DNA of 64,000 nt from Lobosporangium transversale. Taxonomy: Eukaryota; Mortierellomycota; Mortierellomycetes; Mortierellales; Mortierellaceae. Shown piece by piece: positions 10,654-20,996 of this stretch. The stretch is taken from positions 1 through 64,000 of the forward strand of contig NW_019029024.1 in the NCBI RefSeq assembly GCF_002105155.1. The letters run 5' to 3'. The notes under the pieces are model-generated. The model saw only the letters and a program-made list of their open reading frames with translations. It searched no databases and was not told where the DNA came from. Every line of letters starts with the position of its first letter. Position 1 is the stretch's first letter. The translations under genes and the position numbers were made by a program.

Positions 10654-11454
10654 TGATGTTTTCAAAAGGATAATGTTGAAAGTTCCAAGATCCAACGACG
10701 CTTCTTATATCGTTCTTTCCTTTTTCTGCTGACAATTCAATGATCTCGCCTTCGTCTCGTCCCTTTTTTTTTGTCAGACTGCTGACTACGCCGACCAAGC
10801 CACGGACGGGTGGCGTATAGATCTCATAATTGCTTATTCTTCTCGTTTCAAGAGAATATACGCATTCACAATTTTTAATACGTTTTATCAACAGTAAGAA
10901 TAGCCTTAAAGTTTTTTTTTAAAGAGATTGACAATTTTCCATTTTTATTTGCCAGATATGAGGGTATGTATCGGCTCTAAGGTATTGAATTCCTATTGAC
11001 TTAACGGTTCCCGTGCCTTTTCCCCAAAAAAGGAAAGGGTAAAGAGAACTTGTATTGGATCTTCTGGAAACATCCAAACTAAAAGCAATCGAAACAGAGC
11101 TCCAATGCGCCTTGCGTACGCTGGGTCTTGTTCTGCCATACAAAAGCCTGCCTGAACTGCCTGCCTGAACTGCCTGCCTGAACTGCCTGCGGCAACTAAA
11201 GGACGCAGCAAAAAAAAAAAAAAAAAATCTTTATAAGCCACACTCACACGATCCTGCATTTTCTTTTCTCAGTTCCCCCTCCTCATATCTCCACCATTTC
11301 TTTATTCACTTCACTACCACTATCGTTGACGGCAAGATTTTCACTTCTGCTCCGGAACAAGCTTACTGATCCCCAGCTCCACATTTATCAGACGACTATT
11401 GGCAAGGGAAAATACCCAAGGAGCAAGGAGATAAAATTATAATTGGCTTCAGAA
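10654..11454. other. Divergent intergenic region, pirin / ERI1-like exonuclease
   Basis: The two genes point away from each other, so the 801 bp should hold both promoters. It contains a 13-bp tandem repeat (11147-11190), an A-run at 11210-11227, and pyrimidine-rich stretches at about 11265-11330 just before the exonuclease gene. No coding sequence was recognised. Confidence 0.5.
11147..11190. repeat. 13-bp tandem repeat, 3.4 copies
   Basis: Three exact copies of CCTGCCTGAACTG are followed by a partial fourth. It lies in the shared divergent promoter region and is not coding. Confidence 0.9.
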
Positions 11455-12230
11455 ATGAATATAACAGCTGACGTTCTGCGGGAGCAACTTCAATTACTGG
11501 GGCTAAATACAAAAGGGACAAAGCAGGAACTGAAGCAGCGGCTACGAAAGCGCCTCAAAAAACATCCAGAAAGTAAAGCCATCTTAGAAAAGGCCTATGC
11601 TACTAAGAATGCAACCGTATCCAAGGAACTATCACCATCACCGTCGACGCCAATCTCATATACTGAACAGGACAGAACTGATGACAAGGGCAAGCATAAT
11701 GAAAAAGCTCATGAAGTAGCAACTGGGCCACATGTAGAGGAAATCAAAGAAGGCGCTCGTCAAATTCAGGCAGAGGGCGCGAGCGAACTGCAGTTAGAGG
11801 ATACAGGCAAATCTCAGGGAGAGGATACAAACGAACCACAGGCAGAGGATACAGACAAACCTCAGGCAGAGAATATAGGCAAACCACAGACAGAGGATAC
11901 AAACAATCCTCGGACAGAGACTACGGATATAGCTCAGGCAGAGAAGACAAGCAACCTTCAAGCAGAGACCACAAGTAAACCTCAAGTAGGAGACACAAGT
12001 AAAACTAAGGAAGAGGATAGGAGCAAACCTAAGGCAGAAGACATGAGCAAGCCTAAGGCAGAGGCAACGAGCAAACCTCTGCACAGAAACAGTCGATATG
12101 ATTATTATCTCTGTTTCGATGTTGAAGCGACTTGTGAAGAAGGCTTTTCGTTCGAATTTCCTAATGAAGTCATTGAATTTCCGGTCGTATTGCTTGATGG
12201 CTTGACATTTGAAATTGTAAGGTGAAATTC

Positions 12231-12261
<31 letters not shown>

Positions 12262-13426
12262 CTCATTGATACTGTCCTAATAATCCTCTTTTCTTCAATT
12301 GTAGGTCGATGAATTTCATTCATATGTTCAGCCAATCCATCGACCTATTTTGAGCGACTTTTGCAAAGAATTGACCGGTATCTCACAAGAGACGATCGAT
12401 GAGGCGCCCACATTTGTAGAGGTGCTCGCGCTTTTTGAAGCATGGCTCACGAAGCATAAAATCATCCTCGACGAAGATTCTCTAGAATTTGCCATTAGTT
12501 GTAATGACAGTAAAAAGTCAAAGAACAAATCCAAGAGGGAAAAACAGAAGTGGACGAAACAGAGTAACAGAGGCAACGGACACAACCCACTTCACATGCA
12601 GCCTACTGCTGCGGCCGTTAACGATTTCATATACGGTGCCTCATTTTGTTTCATCACAGATGGTCCCTTCGACATTCGTGATTTTATTGCCAAGCAGTGC
12701 CTTCATTCTCAGATCCCTCGCCCATCTTATTTTACTCGACCTTATCTCGATATTAGAACCCGGTTCCGCGACTTTTTTGATCTCATCCAATGGTGCAACC
12801 TCGAAGGCATGCTCACATTTCTGGGACTGGAATTTCAAGGGCGACAACATAGTGGTATCTGCGATGCACGAATGGTCGGGTTAATTGCCAAAGAGTTAGC
12901 AAATGGATTTTCGATAGAGGAGAAACATCCCATTTTTAATGATGCAAACAAATATCTGGTGGCTCCGCAATGGAGTAGTGCAAAGTTGCAGAAACTAAAG
13001 GACGGGTGCGTTCTCAAGTCAAATCGATCGACAGAACAGACATTTGTCAAGATGATTACGTTCAAACGACTAGAAAAACTTGAAGCCATAGCAGCCGCTA
13101 ATGTAACAGCAAAAGAGACTTCATCATCTGCAAAAACATTGTCAACAACAGAGCCAAAAAGGGACATAAAAGCAAAAAAAGGATCAAAGGACCAGAGTGA
13201 TGAAACACTCTCGCCATCACCACCTTTGTCCTCTTCGTTATCATCTGAATCACCTTCATCTGATACAATGGTTGAGTCCGTTGAGCCTGTTGAGCCTGCT
13301 GAATCTGTTGAATCTGTTGAATCTGTTGAATCTGTTGAATCTGTTGAATCTGTTGAATCTGTTGAATCTGTTGAATCTGTTACCACCAGCTCGAGATTCG
13401 CAGTTTTGATGCCAGCTTCAGCTTGA
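11455..13426 (+). CDS. SAP-domain, ERI1-type 3'-5' exonuclease with repeat linker
   Basis: Two exons, 11455..12216 and 12305..13426, encode 627 residues; the intron has GTAAGG and TTGTAG. Residues of about 1-40 form a SAP nucleic-acid-binding motif (VLREQLQLLGLNTKGTKQEL). Residues of about 107-210 are an 8-residue repeat linker. A DEDDh exonuclease domain follows: ExoI CFDVEATCEE (catalytic Asp and Glu), ExoII FITDGPFDIRDF (Asp), and ExoIII HSGICDARMVGLIAKEL (His and Asp). SAP plus DEDDh is the arrangement of ERI1/3'hExo, which trims histone mRNA, 5.8S rRNA ends or small RNAs. A basic, low-complexity insert (about 50 residues, rich in Lys, Asn, Ser) sits between ExoI and ExoII. The C-terminus is disordered and ends with Ser-Val-Glu repeats. 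The start is ATG 11455; the codon four triplets upstream is TTG. Confidence 0.85.
11773..12084 (+). repeat. 24-bp coding minisatellite, 13 units (consensus EDTSKPQA)
   Basis: Thirteen consecutive 24-bp units, each starting at a GAG, GAA or GGA codon, encode 8-residue units such as EDTDKPQA, ENIGKPQT, ETTSKPQV and EDMSKPKA. The units have diverged and stay exactly in frame, so the linker is an old expansion. It joins the SAP motif to the exonuclease domain of the ERI1-like protein. Confidence 0.92.
13271..13378 (+). repeat. 9-bp coding repeat, 12 units (Val-Glu-Ser)
   Basis: Twelve 9-bp units, the last eight identical (GTTGAATCT), encode a Val-Glu-Ser run at the C-terminus of the ERI1-like protein. 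The perfect copies indicate recent slippage and probable length polymorphism. The repeat has no stop in several frames, which explains the long open frames on both strands here. Confidence 0.93.
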
Positions 13427-13575
13427 AGAAAAGTAAAATGTTTGTTTGTCACAAATAAAAGAATATAGTATTTTTTTTTCTTCTTCTTCTTCTTGGACTG
13501 AGCTCATAGATGACTATATTAAACAATGCACCCAATAGGCCGTTGCCCTATTTCATTATTATTCATTATCCCTCC

Positions 13576-14834
13576 TTAGTACTCTCGCAATGTAGCCACC
13601 ATTTGTGCTAGTCTCAATTCCTGTACCTCTAAAACTTCTAAAACTGTATGCAATGCTTCCAATTCCTTTCTCTCTGTAGCGTTCAGTAAGGACTGATCTG
13701 CCTTGACATCCGAACGTTCACATTTCTCCAACAGAATCGCTCTTTTGTTCCGTTCTACAAATCGTCTTTGCCTCAGGTTGCCCATCGTATGGTAGAGCCG
13801 GCCCACTATAGTATCTACAGATTTCTGTAATAAGACTTCCCATAGATAAAACGTCCGTGAAGGTGTGCGTTCATTCGTCTTTGGAACCTCTTGCAAGCTC
13901 AGGACTCCGAAGGTGCACAACGTAGTCAATTTTTCTCTTACATCCTTGATTGGCATCATCGAATATCTTGAAATTTGCTTTTCCTCTAATTTGCCTTTAT
14001 CCAGCAGCATGTTCATGATCCGCACATAAGGAGCTCCGAAACGTGCTGTGACAATGTCTCGAATCATGTTGAGCTTCAAGATCCTGACTGCAGTCTTGAG
14101 GCTTACAATATATTGACCACTTCTTCCTGCGTCCTTCCTTACAACACGCATTGCGTCCTCCTCTAGCAATTGAAAATATTTCTCAAGACATTCATAAGGC
14201 TTTGGTTTGATATTGCTGGATCCCAATTCTTGCGGGTCAAACTCAAGAGTGTCGACCATATTGACATTTGTGGGCAAAGCACTGGAAAGAAGCGCATGAC
14301 TGACAGGGGTCGTAAAGTCTTCCTTGACGTTGATCATCCGTTCTTCTGCTAATCCTAGCATTGTCTGCATGATAGCTGTAGCTGTTGGATTAAGTCGATT
14401 CTCATAAAGCTTGGCAATTTCCTAAAACGTTGTTGGTATTTAAGTGATTGTTATTTTCGATGGATTAATTCAACTTGACTCTATTTCTGTCATCAACTAT
14501 CTCACACCGTGCAAAAGATAAGATAAAAAAAAAAAAAAAAAAAGGATCGACTTACTGTGTTACGCCATCTGATAATAAACCGCTCAAAATTAATCTTAAA
14601 AAACACATCTGTTTCCACTACTTCGACAATGACCAAATCTTTATCTCTGAGTTTAGCACGCTTGCTACCACTGTAATCATCTGTCTCCGTTGATTCCAAT
14701 GACCGTTTCTGGATTTAAATGTTTATGATAATTGAAAAAAGGAGAGGAAAAAAAAAAAAAAAAAGGAAACGAATACTATTAGTTCACATTGTCCCACTTT
14801 CCACTTCATTGCTTTAGCCATCTTTAAAGCATCC

Positions 14835-14866
<32 letters not shown>

Positions 14867-15934
14867 GTTTCTCAGCCCCTTACCAATCCAATGATGCCGC
14901 TATTCTGTTCCTTCGCCTTTTGTACGTCTAGGTTCTTGCGAATGCTGGCAAGTTCCGCGGCAGTTGGAGGCATTGCCATCTTGTCCGTTTCTTTCTTTTC
15001 CTCCGCCATATCTTTATCTGTTTCTGACAACGAATCTGAGGGCCGAACAGCTATCAGGCATTTTTCCTTGACCATCTTTGTAAACACCTTCTTGATAGAG
15101 GAGGACCCTGTCATTGATAGATCACAAAAGGAAAAAAAAAAAAAAAAAAAAAAAAAGCAACAAGCGCATGCGTAAATATCTTTTTTTTTTTTTTTTTTTT
15201 TAAATCAATAATATGATCAAAGGGAAAAAAAAAAGAGACAAAGACAGATGTTGAAGTTACGTTGTTCTTGTGCTTTTGAAGACGTTGTCGTAGAGGGTGC
15301 CGAAGAAACTGTCGTTGTTGATGATGATGGTGGTGATGGGTGATTGGCCAGAATCTCCTTTGTGCAGTCTTCGATTGTCATCTTGCCATGCGCCAGCAAA
15401 GTCAATGCGATCAATCCTCCATCATATTGATACCAATCATGTGCATCCTGAAGAACTCTAGGGATCAAGGTCCGGTGCAGCAACTCGGATCGGTTGATCT
15501 CGTAATAGGTCACAATCCGGGTCCGTTCCTGCAACTCTGCATAAACTGCAATGTTGTGCTGGATCATCACAAGTAGACATTCGCGTACTTGTCGCGGTTT
15601 CAGCTGTGTTAGCTGCACGATCTGTCCAACAGGCATACGACCCTTTCGGAGAAGAATATTTGCAACTTTCTTTTAAGAAGAAAAAAGTAAAAAGAGGTCA
15701 GATCATGTATAAAAGTTAAAACCAAAGGTTGGAATAAGGAACGTTTTCTATTTCATAGCAGTGAAACTTTTTTTTACCTCAACAGTTGGGCCAAAGTGTT
15801 CCCTCACAATGAGGCGGCACAATCGACTCTCTAAAATGAAATGCGAAATCAATTATGAACATGACTGAATTGTCCATACCCCGTATTGTGTAGGGTTTCT
15901 TTGCGTAATTGCTGACACACTCTTCTTCTGCCAT
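13576..15934 (-). CDS. RPC82: RNA polymerase III subunit RPC3 (C82)
   Basis: Six exons (15880..15934, 15778..15830, 15261..15669, 14884..15107, 14556..14708, 13576..14421) encode 579 residues, in the family range. The N-terminus has the first winged-helix block (SRLCRLIVREHFGPTVE, then KVANILLRKGRMPVGQI and LVMIQHNIAVY). The C-terminal winged helices include FGAPYVRIMNMLLDKGKLEEK and ISRYSMMPIKDVREKL, and the end is a coiled helix (ELRLAQMVATLREY). C82 with C34 and C31 forms the initiation subcomplex of RNA polymerase III, which makes tRNA and 5S rRNA. The start at 15934 is chosen because an in-frame ATG at 16000 would translate a T-run as five Lys. Introns contain long A- and T-runs. Confidence 0.88.
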
Positions 15935-16328
15935 AAATGTCGATTTACTATTTTTTTTTTTTTTTTTTTCCTTTGCCTCTTCTTCCATAATGCCTACCAT
16001 TTCTGCTCATGGTTGGAGATGGAAACCAACGTTGTTAATGAGATACTTATTGTAAGCCTACAATTAATGTCAGTGTCAAGAAAATACTTTGCTCTTGTTG
16101 CTATTTCATAGACGCAGTCGTCTTTTTTTTTGTTTTCTGTGGTATTTAAATGCAAAGCCACCATGCTCTTTTAACGACTGCGCCTTTTTGACACATTGGC
16201 ATGGGGAGCTGTGCTCCCTTAGGATAACAGTTCTGAGCAAGGAAAGGATGTACACCATAGACTTCTGTAGGGAGTTGCAAATTGTAAGCGAATAGGGTGA
16301 AATGTCAGGTATGCGGGTATCATGTGTC

Positions 16329-16359
<31 letters not shown>

Positions 16360-16396
16360 TATTCCAACTTAGTCTAATTATCACAAAATTGCATTT
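15935..16396. other. Intergenic, RPC82 promoter and Rho-GEF 3' flank
   Basis: The 462 bp hold the RPC82 promoter and the 3' end region of the Rho exchange factor. It includes T-runs at about 15950-15970 and 16330-16356. A second in-frame RPC82 ATG lies at 16000. No further gene was seen. Confidence 0.5.
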
Positions 16397-18654
16397 TTAA
16401 ATCTGAATACAATGACTACCTGGGAACCATCCTGTGGCATCCTTTCCAACCTTTTTCCCAAAATACCAACCGTTGTCATTCAATCCAAAAACAACTATAC
16501 TCTCTCCTGCTTCAAAATTCAACTGTCTCTCCTCGGTCGAGCTATACGGGTAAATAGCTGTGCACTCAAATAATGCCTGTGCAATACCAATCTCATCCGC
16601 ATCCATCCCCTCATCTAACGCTGGCGGTTTGCTATTTATAAAGTCCTCATATTCTGCATTGTTGCCATTACTACCTCCGAATCCAGAGTTGACTGAATAT
16701 GACGAAGATGATACAGACAAACGTCGAGCGCCAAATGCTCCACTGCCAAAGAGTTCATGATCTTCTAAAGATATCACTGAACCATCATGGAAAATCGACT
16801 CTGGTATCTCGAATGGGTTCTCATCCTCTCCAGGATAGTATCGTGGCTGAGGTTGGAGCGGCGATTGGAGTGATCTAGCACCCGTTGAAGGCGAATCCAT
16901 CAGTCCTCCACCACCACTTTGTGAGCTGGATTTAGAATGCCATGACGTCCTCTCATAGTCAGGAGTGTGAAGTGGAGAAGGAGAGGCATTCGATGATGAT
17001 GAATTGCGAGACCTAGCTCGTAGGCTTCTGGTTCTACTCCTGGTTCGGTGTAGCGCAACCTCACGCATGTCTTCAAATGCCATTTCTTTTTTAAGTAATC
17101 AAAGTATGAAATTTTCATAACAGATCGTTAGTGTTATGTTTTTTTTTCTTCATAAAAAGGTGCTGCTAAATAAAACAAGTAAAAAGCCTTACCATGCAAT
17201 GAAGAAACATTTCTAATCAGTGATACTCTTTCCAGTCGTGCTAGGGGTCCATCATCCCGGGTCATGGCTGCAATGTAATCTTCGCAAATATTCATCGAAG
17301 CCACATAGCCTGCAACATCTCTCGATGCTGTTGGGTCAATACGAGCGACATAAAAGTCTAGAATCTTGGCCTTGACCTGTGAATAAAAGAACATTTGTAC
17401 TTTGCTGAACTCCATGACTATCAGATCAAAGTATTGCGTCGTCAGACCCAGGAACTTTGGCAGCTCATCGAGCAATTGTTCGTTAATCGCCGTATATGCT
17501 GCTGCCGATTCAAGCATGTTTTTGTCAATCTATTGTACAAATGGTTAATAAACTGTATCAAATGTAATCAAGTCACGAATACAGCTAGAACAGTCTTGTT
17601 TTAACATTACTGAAAAAATAAAAAAAAACGTACAGTGTCTCCACGTTCTTTCATGCCTCGGACATTGTCATAATCCAGTAGTTTCTTCTCTCGCTTTTTC
17701 ATGACCTGAAGTGGGCCAGCAAATAGCTTCAAGAAATTTTCAATACCCTTGTAAACGGTTTTTTTGAGCCTAGCTTCCAGTTCTCGTCCAATGGTTTTCG
17801 AGAACTGCGATAGACTCCTATGGAATTCACTGACTAAGATAATCGAATGGCTTTCATTATTTCGATGGATGGGTACCATGTTGTATATTTCCCGAAGCGT
17901 TAACGCATAAGCTTCCTGAGTGTCAAAGTATTCTGATATTGGTAAGAATAAATAAATATATACAAAGTTAATAAACAATAATGATAATAGCGGTATCAAT
18001 ATACGACTATTTATTTTACATTTTGAGATATACTTACGTTTGATGGAAACTAGCCATGCTAGAATGTATTTAGCAAAGTCGCGGGCAAGGCGTTGCTGCA
18101 GATTGAATTTCTCTAAAAGAGCCTCAAATAGAATATCAACCGTGACATCTGATCCACCAACAGCTTGTCGAAGTTGCTGAGTAGTTCTGGCGAATTTTTT
18201 GTTGAAACCATGACTGTAGAAGTAGAAAGAAGAGTTAGGAAAAAAAAAAAAAAAGAAAAAAAAAAAGAATATCAACAGCAACAATTGAGCTCCATCTTAG
18301 AAGAAAACACATACACAATCTATGATGGAGAGTTTATTAAGAATGGAAAGAAGGTACAAAGAAGAAAAAGTCAGTATGAATATTCAACGATTAGCAAGTT
18401 TCAAAGCATAAAGATACTCGAATGGTCCTTACATCGGAGTCGTTCTTCTTTTTTGGTCCAACAATCTTTTCCACAATATCCTTGCGTTTTTTGATATCAT
18501 TAATTTCTTCCGCAATGTGCAGCATTTCCTTTTGCAATGATGCAATGCTTTCAAAATCCACATGATCCGGTGGCGTCAGTGCATGGATTTGCTGTTAGGT
18601 TGGTTGGATACGACATATACAAAAAAGAGTAGCAGGAGTTAGGAGTGACCAGAG

Positions 18655-18686
<32 letters not shown>

Positions 18687-20996
18687 GGAAAATTGAGGAA
18701 CCAACAGTCGAATATTTGTTATTGCCATACGTTAATCAGCAATGGGTACTTGAGAACTCGTTGTACAGGTTTAATCAGCATGCTGGCCAAATCCCAGGTT
18801 GTTGTTCGCCCTTGACACTTTTCTGTACACGCATCAATGAATTCCTTCAGGTCTTTTCGACTATCCAGTTCTTGAAGGTGTTGTGCTGATGCTTCCTGTC
18901 TCTTACAGTATTCCGAATATACGCGCCTGATCCTGGAAGTCTAATACATTTACAAAAAAAAAAAAAAAAAAAATCCCGTACAATACACCATCTATTCGTT
19001 AGTAAGAGAATGGTAGTATCAAGAGAGTATCTCGACATTAGGAAATCAATAAAAACAAAAATTACCATTTGTAAAAAGGCCTCGCCAACGAATGTAGTTG
19101 CATCGTTATACTCCTCATCAGTGGCCCCTCCACAAGCTGGTGTAAGGAGCGCAACGAAATCCATTGTGAGCTCAATAACCTCGTTCAAATTCATAAATAT
19201 AATCTTTTCGTCAGCTTGTGTGAATAGATGTGATTCTGCCATGTCTGTCATATAGACCTATTTCTCAAGATGGAATAAACGTAAAAAGATCCAAGGATAA
19301 GGAAATATATAAATGAGAACTCTCATTTTGCCGTACACTGTTACACACCGGTAACAAGAATGTATCTGATCAAAACACTGGATCGAGAAAAAGAAAAAAA
19401 AAACTAACCTCTTGTAAAAGCAACATGTCCTTCGAAAAGCTAATCTCAGTCTCAAGTAATTCACGGATGACTCTCCGTCTTTTATCCACCCGATGCTTCC
19501 GCTCCTTCTCCTCTGGCGACTCATCTGCTAGTGACAGCGGTGAGGAGGACGACGACAAGATGGAGCTATTGGAACGTGATGGCAGCTTGGGTAGTGTAGA
19601 TCCTAGTGGCGATTCTGGGCGAGGTGCAGCGCGCTGAGGCGCGGGCGGGGCTAGTTTGCCAAGATGCAAAGAGTCTCTTCCAGAGGCGACAGGCCGTCCA
19701 TGGTTACTATTGTGCCTCGACTGTTGGAAAGCAGAGTTGCGTTTAACAATGGATGATGTGCGAACTGGGACCGATGGTCGTACTGGTGCTGAAGCTCGTC
19801 GTACTAATGAAGACCCTGATTCGTCCTCATCACTACCCATGAAAGGATTTCTCTCAGATTCTGGTGAAGGAACTCGTGGCGATGGCGATGTTTCAGGTGG
19901 CGTAGGGGTCTTTGAAATCAAATTGGGCTTGATAGTGGATGAAGGTAGTCTAGGCAATTGCTTGGAAGGATTCAATGGTAGTTGGGGGGACGAGGACGAC
20001 GATTGTGATTCAGAAGCGTAAGGAGAGGGTATTGAGGACGGTTGAGGCGAATCGCTTCTTGTAGAGGAACTAGTATTAGTGTTGATTGAATCCAGGGACA
20101 TATGGGATGACCGAATTGGTGGAGTAGTGGCACCTGTAAGGATGGGCTTAGGGGAGTTGACGGGGGGTTTAGGTTTTGGTCGTGTTGCGCCCTATGGGGA
20201 ACCATAGTCGAAAGATAATGGTGATGGGGTAGATCAAAGGATGTTAGTGTCGAAAGCAAAAAAAGAAAAAAAAAAAGCTATATTATATAATATTCAATCA
20301 TGCTCAACTATGCGGGTCGATAGAATGAACATCCCAATTGCTTACAGGTTTTGGTTGAGACGGGTTGGGTATGAATCCATGCGACTGAAAGCGTGCACGT
20401 AAATTACCAAAGTCTGGCTGGCTATTATCAATCCCATCCCTTGAGGTAGTTGAGTCATTACCGTTAGCGTTATCTTTAGGAGGAGGTGTAGGTGAGGAGA
20501 TCGATCGTCGCCTGCTATTCTCGCTACTACTGTCATTGCGATTGTTATTATTGCTGCTATCGATGTTTAGACTACCGTTTTGGGCGCGTGAGTGCGACAT
20601 GTAATTGGGTCGTCCCGAGCCAGTGCCTCCTCGTACAGGCTCCCTTCCCGCTGAATCTCTTGTGAAGGATCCTGCTGTGTTGCTTGCTCCTGACAGAAAC
20701 AGCGGTGAGCTGTTCTGCTGCCGCTCAAAGGTCTTTCTCAGTTCTCCGAACGCATTGGATGCTGGTACACCGTTATTTGTGACTGTGATTGGTCGAGTCC
20801 GTTGAGAGGTACTCGACGAAGTTGAGGTCGAGGTCAGGAACCCGTTGTTTGTGGCGGTGGGAGGGGTTGCAACATTGTCTATGGGGACAGAAGCCAGTCC
20901 ACTTGGCTTGGGTTTGACAGGTGGCGGTGCTCTTCTTTCTGCGCCTCTACTTGCGCTGCGATTGAGAAAGGATGAGTCTGCAGACTGCATGTTCAT
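16397..20996 (-). CDS. DH-BAR-SH3 Rho guanine nucleotide exchange factor (DNMBP/Tuba-like)
   Basis: Ten exons: 20346..20996, 20191 to 19409, 19066..19257, 18731..18940, 18433..18591, 18315..18319, 18038..18213, 17634..17932, 17193..17529, 16397..17085; 1166 residues. The first 450 residues are Pro/Ser-rich (APPPVKPKP, KPKPP: likely SH3 ligands). The DH domain runs from about 455 to 660, with VIRELLETEISFSKDML and the hallmark SMLIKPVQRVLKYPLLIN. A BAR domain follows (about 680-930; TTQQLRQAVGG, RDFAKYILAWLV, YFDLIVMEFSKVQMFFYSQV). The C-terminal SH3 ends in DNGWYFGKKV and ATGWFPGSHCI. The protein should activate a Rho GTPase, probably Cdc42, at curved membranes. The frame closes only if a 5-nt exon (18315..18319) is included. 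Order and spacing match DNMBP without its extra SH3 domains. Confidence 0.85.

Noticed and set aside
12835..13452. Long minus-strand open frame with Asp-Ser-Thr repeats
   Set aside because: It is the antisense reading of the Val-Glu-Ser repeat and exonuclease exon; the sense strand carries the DEDDh catalytic motifs.
15935..16000. Longer N-terminus of C82 starting at 16000
   Set aside because: It would translate a T-run into five Lys; the first winged-helix exon does not need it. Kept as an alternative only.
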